From an uncultured Clostridia bacterium (GTDB taxonomy: Bacteria; Bacillota; Clostridia; Monoglobales; Monoglobaceae): a stretch of 16,616 nt of DNA. The stretch's first letter is position 1, and every line of letters starts with the position of its first letter. Of the stretch, positions 15,316 through 16,616 are shown piece after piece. The stretch is from assembly GCA_934463175.1 (NCBI GenBank), contig CAKSIW010000060.1, forward strand, positions 1 to 16,616, written 5' to 3'. The position numbers and the translations under genes were made by a program. A model generated the notes under the pieces. It was not told the DNA's origin. It ran no database searches and worked only from the letters and a program-made list of their open reading frames with translations.

Positions 15316-16509
15316 TTAAAAGCTTTTGATCTCTCTTCCTCCATCACCGATTTCCGAGATATAAAATGCCGCAGGGTGACCGAAAGTATCGTTATATATA
15401 TTTCCTATTTTTTCCACAAATTCATCAATTATGTCTTTTCTGACAACACTGACCGTACAGCCTCCAAATCCTGCCCCTGTCATACGCGAGCCGAGAACTC
15501 CGTCAAGCTTGCGTGCTTCCGCAACAAGCAAATCAAGCTCGGGGCATGTCACCTCATAATCGTCGCGCAGAGAATCGTGAGATGCATTCATAAACTGTCC
15601 GAATCTCGCAAGATCGCCTTCCTTGAGCGCACGCACACTTTTGTGAACACGGTCGCATTCGGCAACAACATGCCTGATTCGTTTTTTAACTGTCGGATTT
15701 TTTATGACGTCCTTATGCATTTCAAAGTCCGAAACCGAAACATCTGCAAGCTGTTCTATATCCGGAAGAACGGTTTTTAATGCCGTCAGACCTTCTTCAC
15801 ATTCACCGCGTCTTTCGTTATATTTTGAGCTGCCGAGGCTGTGCTTGACATTTGTGTTTGAAAGAACAAGTCTGTAATCCCCGAGTTTCAGAGGCACAAG
15901 CTCATATTCCAGTGTGTCGCATTTTAAATATATTGCATGGTTTTCTTTTCCCATTGCCGAGGCAAACTGATCCATAATTCCGCAGTTCACACCAACGTAA
16001 TTATGCTCAGCTTTTTGTGATATGAGTGCCAGTTCAATCATATCAATATCCTTTTTCTTGCCGCTGTTCTCGTTCGCAAACGTTGCAAAGCACAGTGCGG
16101 TTGAAACCTCGATTCCTGCCGATGAAGAAAGTCCGCCTCCGTGGGGTGTCGTATCATCATAAAGAAGATCGCAGCCGCAAACGTTATATCCTGCCTTCAT
16201 CAGCTCGTCAACAACTCCGAGCTGATAGTCACCCCATTTGAGCGTTCCCTTCAGCTTTTTAATGTCGTTTATGTTTGTTTCAACGCAAATATCCAAATCG
16301 GTTGCACGGAGTCTGATGATATCGTCCTTCCTCTTCCTTGCAACAATAGTGGTTTTCATTGTCAGTGCAGCCGGAAGAACGGGACCGCCGCAGTAATCTA
16401 TGTGTTCGCCAATCAGATTGACTCTGCCGGGAGAAGCAAAAACACGCACTTCCTCCTTGTCGTTTCCGTAAAAATCAAAAAACATTTCCTTCATTTTGTT
16501 GATTTCCAT
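15316..16509 (-). CDS. galK: Galactokinase
   Basis: 397-residue GHMP kinase phosphorylating galactose at C1 with ATP (Leloir pathway), cytoplasmic. The galactokinase signature GRVNLIGEHIDYCGG is near residues 28-42. The ATP-binding motif HGGGLSSSAG is in the first third, MDQFASAMG carries the catalytic-region Asp, and the C-terminal GHMP motif is GSRMTGAGFGGC. In the signature, Ile and Cys stand where Thr and Asn are usual (HTDYNGG becomes HIDYCGG). The family otherwise fits galK best. GGAGG lies 9 bases upstream of the ATG. The start overlaps by one base a TAA closing the frame of an upstream gene, pointing to an operon. ldh follows on the same strand. Confidence 0.96.
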   Translation of the reverse strand: MEINKMKEMFFDFYGNDKEEVRVFASPGRVNLIGEHIDYCGGPVLPAALTMKTTIVARKRKDDIIRLRATDLDICVETNINDIKKLKGTLKWGDYQLGVVDELMKAGYNVCGCDLLYDDTTPHGGGLSSSAGIEVSTALCFATFANENSGKKKDIDMIELALISQKAEHNYVGVNCGIMDQFASAMGKENHAIYLKCDTLEYELVPLKLGDYRLVLSNTNVKHSLGSSKYNERRGECEEGLTALKTVLPDIEQLADVSVSDFEMHKDVIKNPTVKKRIRHVVAECDRVHKSVRALKEGDLARFGQFMNASHDSLRDDYEVTCPELDLLVAEARKLDGVLGSRMTGAGFGGCTVSVVRKDIIDEFVEKIGNIYNDTFGHPAAFYISEIGDGGREIKSF

Positions 16510-16559
16510 TAATTCATACCTCCGTTTTCAAGAAACCTTGCCAATGCCGCGCGAAGCTC
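16509..16559 (-). other. Coding-like stretch between an in-frame amber codon and galK
   Basis: After the TAG at 16562-16560 the same frame stays open for 16 codons to a TAA (16511-16509) that overlaps the galK ATG by one base. The codons spell an amphipathic-helix-like segment, ELRAALARFLENGG, whose last codons contain the galK ribosome site. This looks like the former C-terminus of the upstream gene. Confidence 0.45.
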
Positions 16560-16616
16560 CTACGCCTTTTCCTCAGGAGAAGTCGGATTACAGCATGCCC
16601 ATGTACCTGTTTCGCT
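16560..16616 (-). CDS. 3' end of an unidentified gene upstream of galK (partial)
   Basis: Only 18 codons before a TAG are visible, reading SETGTWACCNPTSPEEKA. This frame looks more like coding sequence than the other two: frame 3 stops early, and frame 2 gives an Arg-rich string. I do not recognise the family. By position it belongs to the galK transcription unit. See the adjoining entry for the apparent continuation past the amber codon. Confidence 0.4.
   Translation of the reverse strand, partial: SETGTWACCNPTSPEEKA

Noticed and set aside
16510..16530. Possible catabolite-response (cre) site in front of galK
   Set aside because: Only one half (TGAAAACG on the minus strand) fits the consensus. 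The other half is the ribosome site and does not match.

Overview
The window reads as an ordinary chromosomal stretch of a low-to-moderate-GC Firmicute, most likely an anaerobic member of the class Clostridia. Supporting signs are GGAGG-type ribosome sites, GTG and TTG starts, an S-layer-homology surface protein, an HPr with both His15 and the regulatory Ser46, a YtxC-like sporulation-lineage protein, and a CobW-type GTPase beside a TIGR03943/DUF1980-like protein. Genus cannot be named from the sequence. I see no phage, insertion sequence, CRISPR array, rRNA or tRNA. Gene density is high and no gap exceeds about 160 bases.

Layout, plus strand. The 3' part of a MacB-type ABC permease is followed at once by a secreted protein with three SLH domains, closed by a strong terminator at 3451-3483. 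A new promoter then drives a CobW-family GTPase with a long Cys/His tandem repeat and a second gene fusing a CobW-like P-loop domain to a TIGR03943-like domain; together they look like a metal (probably zinc) handling pair. Next come an AsnB-like protein that has lost its N-terminal cysteine, a PpaX-like HAD phosphatase and an RluA-type pseudouridine synthase. HPr has its own promoter and terminator. uvrC follows, nearly overlapping a DUF6873-type protein, then a YtxC-like protein with a terminator. A monocistronic tyrosine recombinase with a strong extended -10 promoter ends the plus-strand series.

Layout, minus strand. Converging on the recombinase, and separated from it by a hairpin that could stop transcription from both sides, lie galK and L-lactate dehydrogenase, transcribed galK then ldh. 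At the right edge is the 3' end of an unidentified gene upstream of galK. Its frame appears to be cut by an amber codon 16 codons before a TAA that overlaps the galK start.

The most interesting signals are small-scale. The lactate dehydrogenase ribosome-binding site is buried in a 17-bp hairpin. Perfect inverted repeats lie directly before the ribosome sites of the recombinase and the AsnB-like gene. The AsnB-like protein lacks its glutaminase nucleophile. The two CobW-like proteins are unusual in domain make-up. I do not see a clearly new multi-gene system such as a defence island or a biosynthetic cluster, and I do not claim one.
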